Assembly (NCBI GenBank): GCA_009775605.1
Contig: VSPV01000034.1
Location: forward strand, 1 to 20,291
Direction of reading: 5' to 3'
DNA: 20,291 bases
From: Paramuribaculum sp.
GTDB lineage: Bacteria > Bacteroidota > Bacteroidia > Bacteroidales > Muribaculaceae
Under the pieces are notes generated by a model that worked only from the letters and a program-made list of their open reading frames with translations, searched no databases and was not told the origin of the DNA. This document shows, in pieces, positions 1 through 7,587 of the stretch; the first letter of the stretch is position 1; the number at the start of each line of letters is the position of its first letter. Made by a program: the position numbers and the translations under genes.

Positions 1-420
1 GGAGTGGCCGGAGTGAGTTTCGGCGGACAATGGTTTGTGGACGGGGCATCCGATATCGCCAAGGCAATGGGTGTGAGCGAGGCACTTATCGGTCTGACCA
101 TAGTGGCTGTGGGAACATCGCTTCCGGAGCTTGCCACATCGGTTGTAGCAGCGGCCAAAGGCTCGACCGGAATGGCGATAGGAAATATTGTGGGATCGAA
201 TATCTTCAATATACTGTTTGTGCTTGGCGCCACGGCGGTGGTGTGTCCGCTTCCTTCGGGTGGAATCTCGTATGTGGACTATTGCGTGATGACTCTTTCG
301 GCAATCATTTTCTGGATAATGGGCTGGCTTGTGGGCAAACGTACGGTTACGCGTGGAGAGGGCGCACTGCTGCTGATTCTCTATGGATGCTACATGGCAT
401 GGATTATTATCAATGGCTGA
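1..420 (+). CDS. Calcium/sodium antiporter (CaCA/YrbG family), C-terminal part
   Basis: This is the 3' end of an inner-membrane cation exchanger that swaps Na+ for Ca2+. The reading frame is open from the first base, so the start lies outside the window. The visible 139 residues contain the second alpha-repeat signature of the CaCA superfamily: GTSLPELATS followed about 25 residues later by GNIVGSNIFNIL, whose acidic and polar residues line the ion path. Hydrophobic stretches on either side fit the last membrane helices, and the protein ends in a short hydrophobic tail. The next gene starts 71 nt downstream behind its own likely promoter, so the antiporter is probably a separate unit. I am sure of the family; ion specificity is inferred from it. 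Confidence 0.9.
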   Translation, partial: GVAGVSFGGQWFVDGASDIAKAMGVSEALIGLTIVAVGTSLPELATSVVAAAKGSTGMAIGNIVGSNIFNILFVLGATAVVCPLPSGGISYVDYCVMTLSAIIFWIMGWLVGKRTVTRGEGALLLILYGCYMAWIIING

Positions 421-432
421 GAAAGAACGATG

Positions 433-463
433 TTGACGGCTCATCAAAAAATTCGTAAATTAG
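433..463 (+). promoter_or_regulatory. Putative Bacteroidetes-type promoter for the legB-neuD-neuB(-rpoN) unit
   Basis: A TTG at 433-435 (-33-like) is followed after 20 nt by TAAATTAG at 456-463, one mismatch from the Bacteroidetes -7 consensus TAnnTTTG. The spacing fits the primary sigma factor of this phylum, and the ATG at 492 lies about 28 nt further on. The call rests on pattern only. Confidence 0.45.
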
Positions 464-491
464 CGGTTTGAATCCAATAACCGAATGTGAA

Positions 492-1475
492 ATGAGCAAA
501 AAGAAAGTATTGGTGACGGGTGCCGACGGCTTCATAGGGTCGCATCTCACCGAGCTGTTGCTTGCCGAGGGTTACAGCGTCAGAGCACTCAGCTATTATA
601 ATTCGTTCAATGACTGGGGTTGGCTCGAAGGCATAAAGCATCCCGACCTGGAGGTGGTGTGCGGTGATGTGCGTGATCCGAACTTCTGCCGCCATATAAC
701 CGAAGGATGCAGCATAGTGTTCCATCTGGCCGCTCTCATAGCCATTCCGTACAGCTATGTGGCTCCCGACAGTTACGTAGATACCAATATACGCGGCACT
801 CTGAACATGATGCAGGCTGCGCGCGACTGCGGCGTGGAAAGAATCGTTGTAACTTCCACAAGCGAAGTTTATGGCACGGCTCAGTATGTGCCTATCGACG
901 AGAAGCATCCCCGTCAGCCCCAGTCGCCTTATTCGGCCACCAAAATCGGCGCGGACGCGATAGCCCAGAGTTTCTATAACGCCTTCGACACTCCGGTGGT
1001 GACAGCAAGGCCCTTCAATGCCTATGGCCCCCGGCAGAGCGCACGCGCCATCATCCCCACCATCATTACCCAGATTGCGGCCGGTAAGAAAGAGATAACC
1101 GTGGGCGATCTGAGACCTACGCGCGACTTCAATTTTGTGACCGATCTGGCGCGCGGCTTCCTGACTCTTGCCACAACTCCCGGAATCGAGGGCCGCGACA
1201 TAAATATATGCACCGGCACGGAGGTGAGCATGCAGCAGACCCTTGACACTATCGCCCGACTGATGAAGAGTGATGTGAAATATGTGGTGGATCCCGCACG
1301 CATCCGGCCTTCCAAGAGCGAGGTGATGCGTCTGTGCGGCGACAACACACTGATAGAATCGCTGACCGACTGGCGTCCGCAGGTAAGCTTCGAAGAAGGC
1401 ATACAGCGGTGCATCGACTGGTATACTGTGCCTGAAAATCTTGCAAAATATAAAACCGACATATATAACCGATGA
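492..1475 (+). CDS. legB: LegB-like NAD-dependent nucleotide-sugar 4,6-dehydratase/epimerase
   Basis: This is a 327-residue extended short-chain dehydrogenase. The N terminus holds the Rossmann dinucleotide motif GADGFIG (residues 10-16). The active site appears as TSTSEVYG (121-128) and Tyr147-x3-Lys151 in YSATK. The stretch YNSFNDWGWL after the second strand, and the overall look, match the LegB branch (nucleotide-GlcNAc 4,6-dehydratase of legionaminic acid synthesis) rather than generic UDP-glucose epimerases. I chose the ATG at 492 because the dinucleotide fold begins five residues later; an in-frame TTG at 468 would add eight unlikely residues and overlap the promoter region. The stop overlaps the next start as ATGA, so the two are probably translationally coupled. 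The product would be a 4-keto-6-deoxy sugar nucleotide. Another sugar-nucleotide dehydratase role cannot be excluded. Confidence 0.8.
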   Translation: MSKKKVLVTGADGFIGSHLTELLLAEGYSVRALSYYNSFNDWGWLEGIKHPDLEVVCGDVRDPNFCRHITEGCSIVFHLAALIAIPYSYVAPDSYVDTNIRGTLNMMQAARDCGVERIVVTSTSEVYGTAQYVPIDEKHPRQPQSPYSATKIGADAIAQSFYNAFDTPVVTARPFNAYGPRQSARAIIPTIITQIAAGKKEITVGDLRPTRDFNFVTDLARGFLTLATTPGIEGRDINICTGTEVSMQQTLDTIARLMKSDVKYVVDPARIRPSKSEVMRLCGDNTLIESLTDWRPQVSFEEGIQRCIDWYTVPENLAKYKTDIYNR

Positions 1476-2083
1476 GCAGTAAAAAGGTGGTGCTTATAGG
1501 TGGCGGAGGGCATGCCGCGTCGCTTGTGAATGCATTCGGCGCTGAGAAGCTGTGTGGCTATGTGGCTCCCGAGGCGTCTGAAATCCCATTGACATGGCTG
1601 GGTGACGACGATGCGTTTCTCGCCGCGGATACCGACACTACGGTGCATATAGCCTTCGCTGCCGGGCGCAACGGGAACATGGAAACGCGGCGCGACATTA
1701 TCAGGCAGTACGGCAACCGCAAACATGCCACCCTTATAGCCGAAACGGCTACCGTGGCTCCCGGAAGCTGCATAGGCGAGGGGTGCGCGGTGATGCTCGG
1801 AGCGATAGTGAACGGCGCCACACTTGGCCGTGACTGCATTGTCAACACCGGCGCCGTGGTAGAGCATGCCTGCCGTCTGGGAGACAACGTGTTTATCGGC
1901 CCGAACGCCACCCTCTGCGGAGGAGTGACCGTGGGCAATGACTGTTTCATAGGAGCTGGTGCCACGGTGATAAACTGTGTGAGAATCTGCGACGGAGCGG
2001 TAATAGGCGCCGGAGCGGTCGTGACGCGCGACATAACCTCGGCCGGAACCTATGCCGGTGTCCCGGCCTCCAGAATAAAATGA
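1472..2083 (+). CDS. neuD: NeuD/PglD-family sugar acyltransferase
   Basis: This 203-residue acyltransferase has a Rossmann-like N-terminal half beginning KKVVLIGGGGHA, the usual NeuD/PglD opening that binds the sugar nucleotide. From about residue 85 it carries a left-handed beta-helix of hexapeptide repeats, such as IGEGCAVMLGA and VGNDCFIGAG. His132 in VVEHACRLG aligns with the catalytic histidine described for PglD. It ends in YAGVPASRIK, the typical C-terminal loop. It would acetylate an amino group on a sugar nucleotide, or O-acetylate the finished nonulosonic acid, in the cytoplasm. It overlaps legB by 4 nt and neuB by 4 nt, so all three are probably made together. The exact acceptor cannot be read from sequence. 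Confidence 0.85.
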   Translation: MSSKKVVLIGGGGHAASLVNAFGAEKLCGYVAPEASEIPLTWLGDDDAFLAADTDTTVHIAFAAGRNGNMETRRDIIRQYGNRKHATLIAETATVAPGSCIGEGCAVMLGAIVNGATLGRDCIVNTGAVVEHACRLGDNVFIGPNATLCGGVTVGNDCFIGAGATVINCVRICDGAVIGAGAVVTRDITSAGTYAGVPASRIK

Positions 2084-3102
2084 ATGACGACATGAAGCAG
2101 CACACCATCATAATAGCAGAAGCGGGGGTGAATCATAACGGCGACCCGGAGATAGCGCGGGAGCTTGTGAGGAAGGCAGCCGCGGCCGGAGCCGATTATG
2201 TGAAATTCCAGACATTCGATGCCGCGAAGCTCGTGGCTGCATCCGCCCCCAAGGCCGAATATCAGAAAGAAAACTGCCCGGAAACCGGCGACACGCAGCT
2301 GGAGATGCTCCGGCGTCTGCAGCTCACGGAAGAAGATTTCCGCGGGCTGGCGGAAGAATGCGCCCGCTGCGGAATAGGGTTCCTTTCGTCGCCCTTCGAC
2401 CTCGAGAGCATAGATTTCCTGGCCGGTCTGGGTATGGACTACTGGAAAATACCCTCGGGCGAGATAACCAATCTGCCTTTTCTGCGAAGCATAGGCGCCA
2501 GAAAGGGAAAGGTGATACTCTCCACCGGGATGTCGGAACTTTCAGAGATTGAAGCCGCCATGAAGGTAATAGAGGAGGCGGGAACCCCGCGCCGCGACAT
2601 AATACTGCTTCATTGCAACACCCAGTATCCCACTCCGCCATGTGATGTGAATCTCCGGGCGATGAACGCGCTGGAGACGCTCAATCCCGGTGCGGTAGGC
2701 TACAGCGACCACACCTGCGGCATAGCCGTTCCGACTGCCGCCGTGGCTCTCGGCGCAAGGGTGATTGAAAAGCACTTCACCCTCGACAAGGGCATGGAGG
2801 GCCCGGATCACCGCGCGTCGCTCGACCCAGCCGAACTTCGCGGGATGACGGATGCGATCAGAACCGTTGAACAGGCCCTTGGCGACGGTACGAAGCATGT
2901 GACCGAGAGTGAGCGCCCGAATATGGCCGTGGCCCGCAAAAGCATAGTCGCCGCCAGGAAAATAAGGCGTGGCGAGATTCTTACGCCTGAAAATATCACC
3001 ACCAAGCGTCCCGGCACGGGCATCTCGCCCATGATGTGGGACTCGGTGTGCGGCTCGGCGGCAATACGCGATTTCGACCCCGACGAGCTGATAGAAATAT
3101 AA
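2080..3102 (+). CDS. neuB: NeuB/LegI-type nonulosonic acid synthase
   Basis: This 340-residue enzyme condenses phosphoenolpyruvate with an N-acyl hexosamine to give a nine-carbon sialic-acid-like sugar. The TIM-barrel part carries AEAGVNHNG (13-21), KFQTF (42-46), QYPTP (182-186), GYSDHT (207-212) and EKHFTLDK (230-237). His211 and His232 match the metal-binding histidines known in Neisseria NeuB. The C-terminal 55 residues form the SAF/antifreeze-like domain, with KRPGTGISP, whose arginine reaches into the partner subunit. The start at 2080 overlaps the neuD stop as ATGA; an ATG at 2092 is an alternative. With a LegB-like gene in the same unit, a legionaminic-type product is more likely than Neu5Ac, but that is an inference. 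Confidence 0.9.
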   Translation: MNDDMKQHTIIIAEAGVNHNGDPEIARELVRKAAAAGADYVKFQTFDAAKLVAASAPKAEYQKENCPETGDTQLEMLRRLQLTEEDFRGLAEECARCGIGFLSSPFDLESIDFLAGLGMDYWKIPSGEITNLPFLRSIGARKGKVILSTGMSELSEIEAAMKVIEEAGTPRRDIILLHCNTQYPTPPCDVNLRAMNALETLNPGAVGYSDHTCGIAVPTAAVALGARVIEKHFTLDKGMEGPDHRASLDPAELRGMTDAIRTVEQALGDGTKHVTESERPNMAVARKSIVAARKIRRGEILTPENITTKRPGTGISPMMWDSVCGSAAIRDFDPDELIEI

Positions 3103-3126
3103 TAACCAGACCCCATTCTTAATCAG

Positions 3127-4566
3127 ATGGAAAATTCGCAGAACCTTTCGCTTTCGCAGCGCCAGCAACAGACCCTTGCGCCACTCCAGCTCCAGTATGT
3201 GAAGGCACTGGAGATGACGGCGCCTGAATTTGACGACGAAGTGCGCCGCGAACTCGACGACAACCCCGCTCTCGAGGCCGTGGATGAAGACTCCCCGGCA
3301 GAAACCGAAAGCTTCGGGGAGAGCGCCGAGGAACTTCAGAGCGCCGACTATTCCGACCCTGACGAAATGCCCCAGTATCTTCTCGAGGCCCACAACTGGA
3401 GCGCCGACGGCGAGATGCGCGAACATGTGGCTGTGAGCGGAGGAGAGTCGCTGCTGGAGTCGCTCCAGCGTCAGCTCAACGAAATGCGCGGCATAAGTGA
3501 CGACGAACGCCGCATAGCCGGTTTCATCATAGGCAATATCGATGATAACGGCTATCTCACCAGATCACCCGCGGCTCTGGCCAACGATATATCCATAGCC
3601 TGTAATGCCGATGTGACCACGCGTCAGGTAAACAAAGTGCTGAAAAAGGTGCAGCTTCTTGACCCGCCGGGGATAGGGGCGGTGGATCTGCGTGACACCA
3701 TGCTGATTCAGCTGCGGCGTCGCAACGACGGCAGCGCAGCGTTTCGTTATGCCATAGCCATTGTGAAGGATTACTTCGATCTTCTCTCGAAAATGCATCT
3801 CAACCGTCTCCGTTCGTCAATGTGGATACCACGCGATATGCTCGACGAGGCCATGAAGATAATCCGCACTCTCGATCCCAAACCGGGAGCACAGGTGGGA
3901 GGGGGCGAGGATGCACGCACACGCCATATAACCCCCGACTTCTATGTGGAGGTGGATGCCGACGACAACATCACGCTTTCGCTCGGGGGCAACGTGCCTA
4001 TGCTGCGGGTGGAGGAAAGTTTCACTGTCGATCCGGAACCCACCGCAAAAAACGGACGCCTTACCCGGATGGAAGAGGCCGCGCGTGCCTTCGTCAGGCA
4101 GAAACGCGACGAGGCCAATCTGTTTATAAACGCCGCCAGGATGCGCCGCGAGACACTCCGGAGAGTGATGACGGCTATCGTCGGTATACAGCGCGAGTTC
4201 TTTCTCACCGACGATCCGATGAAACTCAAGCCGATGGTGCTGAAAGATGTGTCGGCCGTTACCGGCGATGACCTCTCGGTGATAAGCCGCGCCACATCCG
4301 GCAAATATGTGGCCACGCGGCAGGGCGTTTATCCTCTCAAATATTTCTTCAACGAGCACCGCAAGGACGGGGAGGACAGTTCTTCGTATCATGTGATGGA
4401 GATAATACGCTCCATGATAGAGAAAGAGGACAAGACCGCTCCGCTGAGCGACGATGCTCTCGCCGACGAGCTGAAGAAGCGCGGATTCAAGGTGGCGCGC
4501 CGGACAGTGGCCAAATACCGTGAGCGACTTGCCCTTCCGGTTGCGCGCCTGAGGCGGAGAGAGTGA
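3127..4566 (+). CDS. rpoN: RNA polymerase sigma-54 factor
   Basis: This is a 479-residue sigma-54, which directs RNA polymerase to -24/-12 promoters and needs an AAA+ activator to melt DNA. Region I is visible at the N terminus: a Gln/Leu-rich stretch, then TAPEFDDEVRRELDDNPALE. An acidic region II follows at about residues 50-90. The core-binding domain takes up the middle, with LLDPPGIGAVDLRDTM as a recognisable segment. The C terminus contains the RpoN box ARRTVAKYRE (457-466), identical to the consensus that reads the -24 element. It starts 24 nt after neuB with no promoter visible between them, so at least part of its transcription probably comes through the nonulosonate genes. No sigma-54 activator or convincing -24/-12 site appears in this window. 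Confidence 0.97.
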   Translation: MENSQNLSLSQRQQQTLAPLQLQYVKALEMTAPEFDDEVRRELDDNPALEAVDEDSPAETESFGESAEELQSADYSDPDEMPQYLLEAHNWSADGEMREHVAVSGGESLLESLQRQLNEMRGISDDERRIAGFIIGNIDDNGYLTRSPAALANDISIACNADVTTRQVNKVLKKVQLLDPPGIGAVDLRDTMLIQLRRRNDGSAAFRYAIAIVKDYFDLLSKMHLNRLRSSMWIPRDMLDEAMKIIRTLDPKPGAQVGGGEDARTRHITPDFYVEVDADDNITLSLGGNVPMLRVEESFTVDPEPTAKNGRLTRMEEAARAFVRQKRDEANLFINAARMRRETLRRVMTAIVGIQREFFLTDDPMKLKPMVLKDVSAVTGDDLSVISRATSGKYVATRQGVYPLKYFFNEHRKDGEDSSSYHVMEIIRSMIEKEDKTAPLSDDALADELKKRGFKVARRTVAKYRERLALPVARLRRRE

Positions 4567-4679
4567 CAGACGGCGACCGAACAAAATCACCCGCCGCTCC
4601 TTATAATAATATATAAAGCCTCAGTAATATAGAAGCAACAGCCAAAATCAACTATTTCAAGCCACGGCATCAGAAAGAA

Positions 4680-5291
4680 ATGAAAAAAATCGCTCAGATA
4701 ATATCCTTTGTGTTCTCACCCCTTATCGTGCCGACCTACGGTGTGGCAATGGCGCTGTGGCTCTCGATGCTCTCGCTGCTGCCATCCGTGATACTCTGGC
4801 GCACTCTGGTGTACACCTTCGCGCTTACATGCCTCTTCCCCATGCTTATTATTTTCATAATGTGGAAAATAGGCTACCTGAGCGACCCCGGTCTGAACAA
4901 ACGCACAGAGCGCACGGTGCCTTACATCGTTGTGCTTCTGGGCTATCTGGGCTGTGCCTATATGTTTTACCGCATGCATGCTCCGGCGTGGCTCACGGGT
5001 TTCATGATCGGCGGCTCGGTTGCGGTGATTGTTTCCATATTTGTGAACCGGTGGTGGAAAATCAGCGCCCACATGGCGGCCATGGGCGGAGTGCTGGCCA
5101 TGACCTTCAGAATGCTTGTGAGCGGTCTGGCGGTGGTGGACATGCTGTGGCCCATAGTGATAGCGGTGTTATGCGCCGGGCTGGTAGGTACAGCCCGGGT
5201 GGGGCTGCGCCGCCATACGCTCATGCAGGTTCTCGCCGGCACAGCCAACGGCTTTATCTGGACCTATCTTCTCTCAGGCATCGGAGTGTAA
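4680..5291 (+). CDS. PAP2-like integral membrane protein
   Basis: This 203-residue, strongly hydrophobic protein has roughly six to seven membrane segments. Three spaced motifs resemble the PAP2 phosphatase signature in degenerate form: NKRTERTVP (73-81) for KxxxxxxRP, KISAHM (127-132) for PSGH, and Arg173-x5-His179-x3-Gln183 for SRx5Hx3D. Family members usually have Asp at the last position, so the Gln may alter or weaken phosphatase activity. If active, it could dephosphorylate a lipid phosphate such as undecaprenyl pyrophosphate. It sits 113 nt after rpoN and about 100 nt before purE, with no operon partner. I see no clear promoter in the AT-rich leader. The family call is moderate and the substrate is unknown. 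Confidence 0.6.
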   Translation: MKKIAQIISFVFSPLIVPTYGVAMALWLSMLSLLPSVILWRTLVYTFALTCLFPMLIIFIMWKIGYLSDPGLNKRTERTVPYIVVLLGYLGCAYMFYRMHAPAWLTGFMIGGSVAVIVSIFVNRWWKISAHMAAMGGVLAMTFRMLVSGLAVVDMLWPIVIAVLCAGLVGTARVGLRRHTLMQVLAGTANGFIWTYLLSGIGV

Positions 5292-5324
5292 GGGAGAAAG
5301 TAGACTAAATTGAGAAAATATTAT

Positions 5325-5332
5325 TACTTTTG
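5325..5332 (+). promoter_or_regulatory. Bacteroidetes -7 element before purE
   Basis: TACTTTTG matches the TAnnTTTG consensus at every fixed position, 57 nt before the purE ATG. The only nearby TTG (5310-5312) is too close to be a normal -33 element, so the upstream part is weak. Transcription would begin near 5337-5340, at the foot of the hairpin annotated next. Confidence 0.5.
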
Positions 5333-5338
5333 CCTAAT

Positions 5339-5362
5339 CCGGGGCGCTTTGGTGCGTTCCGG
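5339..5362 (+). promoter_or_regulatory. Stem-loop in the purE leader
   Basis: CCGGGGCGC (5339-5347) can pair with GCGTTCCGG (5354-5362) through nine base pairs, including two G-T pairs, leaving loop TTTGGT. It falls at the predicted 5' end of the purE-ispG-ribD transcript, 27 nt before the start codon. There is no T-tract after it, so it is not an ordinary terminator. It could stabilise the mRNA or serve as a regulatory element. Confidence 0.45.
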
Positions 5363-5389
5363 GTTATAATCCACTCTATTCTCATAAAT

Positions 5390-5896
5390 ATGGAAGCAAA
5401 AGTAAGCATAATCATGGGCAGCATTTCCGACCTGCCCGTAATGAAGAAAGCGGCCGCTTTCCTCGATTCGATGCAGATACCCTTCGAGATGAACGCCCTT
5501 TCGGCCCACCGCACTCCCGCCGAAGTGGAGAGCTTTGCGCGTGCGGCTCAGGGACGCGGCATAAAGGTGATAATAGCCGGAGCCGGAATGGCTGCCGCTC
5601 TTCCGGGCGTGATTGCCGCCCTTACCCCACTGCCTGTGATCGGTGTGCCCATCAAATCCACTCTCGAAGGACGCGATGCCCTTCTGTCGATAGTGCAGAT
5701 GCCTCCGGGTATTGCCGTGGCCACCGTGGGAATAGACGCCGGCATGAACGCCGGTGTGCTCGCCACGCAGATAATAGCGCTCACCGATGATGGCGTGGCC
5801 GCACGCTATGCCGAGTACCGTGCGGGCCTATCACAGAAAATTGTGAAGATAAACGAGGAGCTTCGCGAAGTGAAGTTTGATTATAAGACCAACTGA
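5390..5896 (+). CDS. purE: N5-carboxyaminoimidazole ribonucleotide mutase (PurE)
   Basis: This 168-residue enzyme moves the carboxyl group of N5-CAIR to carbon 4 in purine synthesis. The class I fingerprints are visible: MGSISD (9-14), SAHRTP with the catalytic His40 (38-43), and SIVQMPPGI in the C-terminal half. The loop that normally reads AAHLPG here reads AAALPG, with Ala70 where E. coli has His75. I chose the ATG at 5390 because the conserved fold begins a few residues later; extending to the TTG at 5330 would translate through the leader hairpin. The stop overlaps the ispG start as TGATG. The family is certain; the effect of the histidine loss is unknown. Confidence 0.93.
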   Translation: MEAKVSIIMGSISDLPVMKKAAAFLDSMQIPFEMNALSAHRTPAEVESFARAAQGRGIKVIIAGAGMAAALPGVIAALTPLPVIGVPIKSTLEGRDALLSIVQMPPGIAVATVGIDAGMNAGVLATQIIALTDDGVAARYAEYRAGLSQKIVKINEELREVKFDYKTN

Positions 5897-7587
5897 TGGG
5901 ACGCTATGATTATAAGCGGCGCCCGACCACGGAGGTAAAAGTGGGAGGGACGCCTCTGGGCGGCTCCAATCCGGTAAGGATACAGAGCATGGCCAACACC
6001 TCGACTATGGATACGGCGGGGAGCGTTGCCCAGACAGCCAGAATGGTGGCAGCAGGCGCCGAATACGTAAGATTCACGGCGCAGGGCGAGCGTGAGGCGA
6101 GGAATCTTGCCGAGATAAAGGCGGCTTTGCGCCGGGACGGCATTGATGTGCCTCTTGTGGCCGATATCCATTTCAATCCCCGCGCCGCTTTCGAGGCCGC
6201 ACGCCATGTGGAGAAAGTGAGGATAAATCCGGGCAACTTCGTGGATCCGGCCCGCACTTTCCGCAAACTCGACGACAGCGATGAGGCGTTTGCCATCGGC
6301 CTTAAGAAAATCGAGGAAAAGCTTGTGCCGTTTCTCGAGCTGTGCCGCAGCCATGGCACGGCCATACGCATAGGCGTGAACCACGGTTCGCTCAGCGACC
6401 GCATAATGAGCCGTTACGGCGACACTCCCGAGGGAATGGTTCACAGCGCCATGGAATTCCTCAGGATTTGCCGCGCCCACGATTTCAATGATGTGGTGAT
6501 TTCTGTCAAGGCCTCAAACGTGAGGGTGATGATAGAGACGGTGCGCCGTCTTGTCAGGGCCATGGATGCGGAGGATATGCATTATCCCCTTCATCTTGGC
6601 GTGACGGAGGCGGGCGACGGCGAGGACGGCCGAGTGAAATCGGCCGTAGGCATAGGCACCCTTCTTGCCGAGGGCATAGGCGATACCATCAGGGTGTCGC
6701 TCAGCGAGGACCCCGAGGCAGAGCTTCCTGTGGCCCGTGCGCTGACAGATTATATATCTCTTGCCGCCGATGCGGAGCCGATTCCCGAGCCTGCTGGCGC
6801 CGCGGCCGACCGCGGTGTGATGCCGGAGCGGCGGCGGAGCCGCGTGGTTGCGGGCATTGGAGGCGAAAGGCAGCCGGTGGTAGTGGCTGAGACTTCAGCC
6901 GGTGAATACCTGCCGGATTTCATGCCTGATGTGGCTCTTGATAGTGCGGAAACGGACTTCGAGCTGATGGACGCCTCGGAAATACTGGCGGGAAAACTGC
7001 CGCGAAATGAAAGCGTGGTGGTGCTGACATCGTCGCATGACAACGCACGCGGCGAAATGCGGGCTGCCCTTGACGCTCTCGATGCTTCGGGAGCCGACAA
7101 TCCCGTGATACTCCGGCGCGACTACAGCGGCATCAGCGCCGACGAGGCCCGGCTGCGTGCGGCCGTGGATCTCGGTTCGCTCATAATCGACGGTTACTCC
7201 GACGGCATAATGATTGGGGGTGACGCGCTGTCGCCGGCCGATGCGGCCCGCACGGCGTTCGGCATCCTGCAGTCGGCACGCCTGCGCTTTACCCACACGG
7301 AATACATTTCATGTCCCAGCTGCGGACGCACCATGTTTGACCTCCAGGCCACGCTTGCGGCGGTTAAGGCTGCCACATCGCGGCTCAAAGGATTGAAAAT
7401 TGGTGTGATGGGCTGCATAGTCAACGGCCCCGGTGAGATGGCCGACGCCGACTACGGTTATGTGGGCGCGTGCGCGGGCCATGTAAGTCTTTACAAAGGC
7501 AAGGAATGCGTGGAGAAAAACATTCCGGAGGCCGAGGCCGTGGAGCATCTTGTGGATCTGATAAAACGCAACGGAGATTGGAAGTAG
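5896..7587 (+). CDS. ispG: 4-hydroxy-3-methylbut-2-enyl-diphosphate synthase (IspG/GcpE), long three-domain type
   Basis: This 563-residue iron-sulfur enzyme converts MEcPP to HMBPP in the non-mevalonate isoprenoid pathway. Residues 1 to about 280 form the TIM barrel, with VRIQSMANTST-like start, RFTAQGEREARNL and VADIHFNPRAAFEA. An insert from about 290 to 430 is the extra domain typical of Bacteroidetes and plant enzymes, so the length is normal for the phylum. The C-terminal domain holds the 4Fe-4S ligands Cys473 and Cys476 (CPSC), Cys507 and Glu514 (GCIVNGPGE). It overlaps purE by one base and ribD by about 10 nt, forming one unit. Electrons would come from ferredoxin or flavodoxin. Confidence 0.96.
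   Translation: MGRYDYKRRPTTEVKVGGTPLGGSNPVRIQSMANTSTMDTAGSVAQTARMVAAGAEYVRFTAQGEREARNLAEIKAALRRDGIDVPLVADIHFNPRAAFEAARHVEKVRINPGNFVDPARTFRKLDDSDEAFAIGLKKIEEKLVPFLELCRSHGTAIRIGVNHGSLSDRIMSRYGDTPEGMVHSAMEFLRICRAHDFNDVVISVKASNVRVMIETVRRLVRAMDAEDMHYPLHLGVTEAGDGEDGRVKSAVGIGTLLAEGIGDTIRVSLSEDPEAELPVARALTDYISLAADAEPIPEPAGAAADRGVMPERRRSRVVAGIGGERQPVVVAETSAGEYLPDFMPDVALDSAETDFELMDASEILAGKLPRNESVVVLTSSHDNARGEMRAALDALDASGADNPVILRRDYSGISADEARLRAAVDLGSLIIDGYSDGIMIGGDALSPADAARTAFGILQSARLRFTHTEYISCPSCGRTMFDLQATLAAVKAATSRLKGLKIGVMGCIVNGPGEMADADYGYVGACAGHVSLYKGKECVEKNIPEAEAVEHLVDLIKRNGDWK

Noticed and set aside
468..491. Extension of the LegB-like protein to TTG at 468
   Set aside because: The added eight residues precede a complete Rossmann start, and the region overlaps the likely promoter and transcription start.
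2542..3426. 294-codon minus-strand frame opposite neuB and rpoN
   Set aside because: It crosses two sure genes and has no family signature.
4567..4679. Possible terminator or promoter after rpoN
   Set aside because: Only a weak CGGCG/CGCCG pairing is present and no TAnnTTTG box; the stretch is simply A/T-rich.
5330..5389. N-terminal extension of PurE from TTG at 5330
   Set aside because: It would begin inside the -7 element and pass through the leader hairpin, and the added residues do not resemble PurE.
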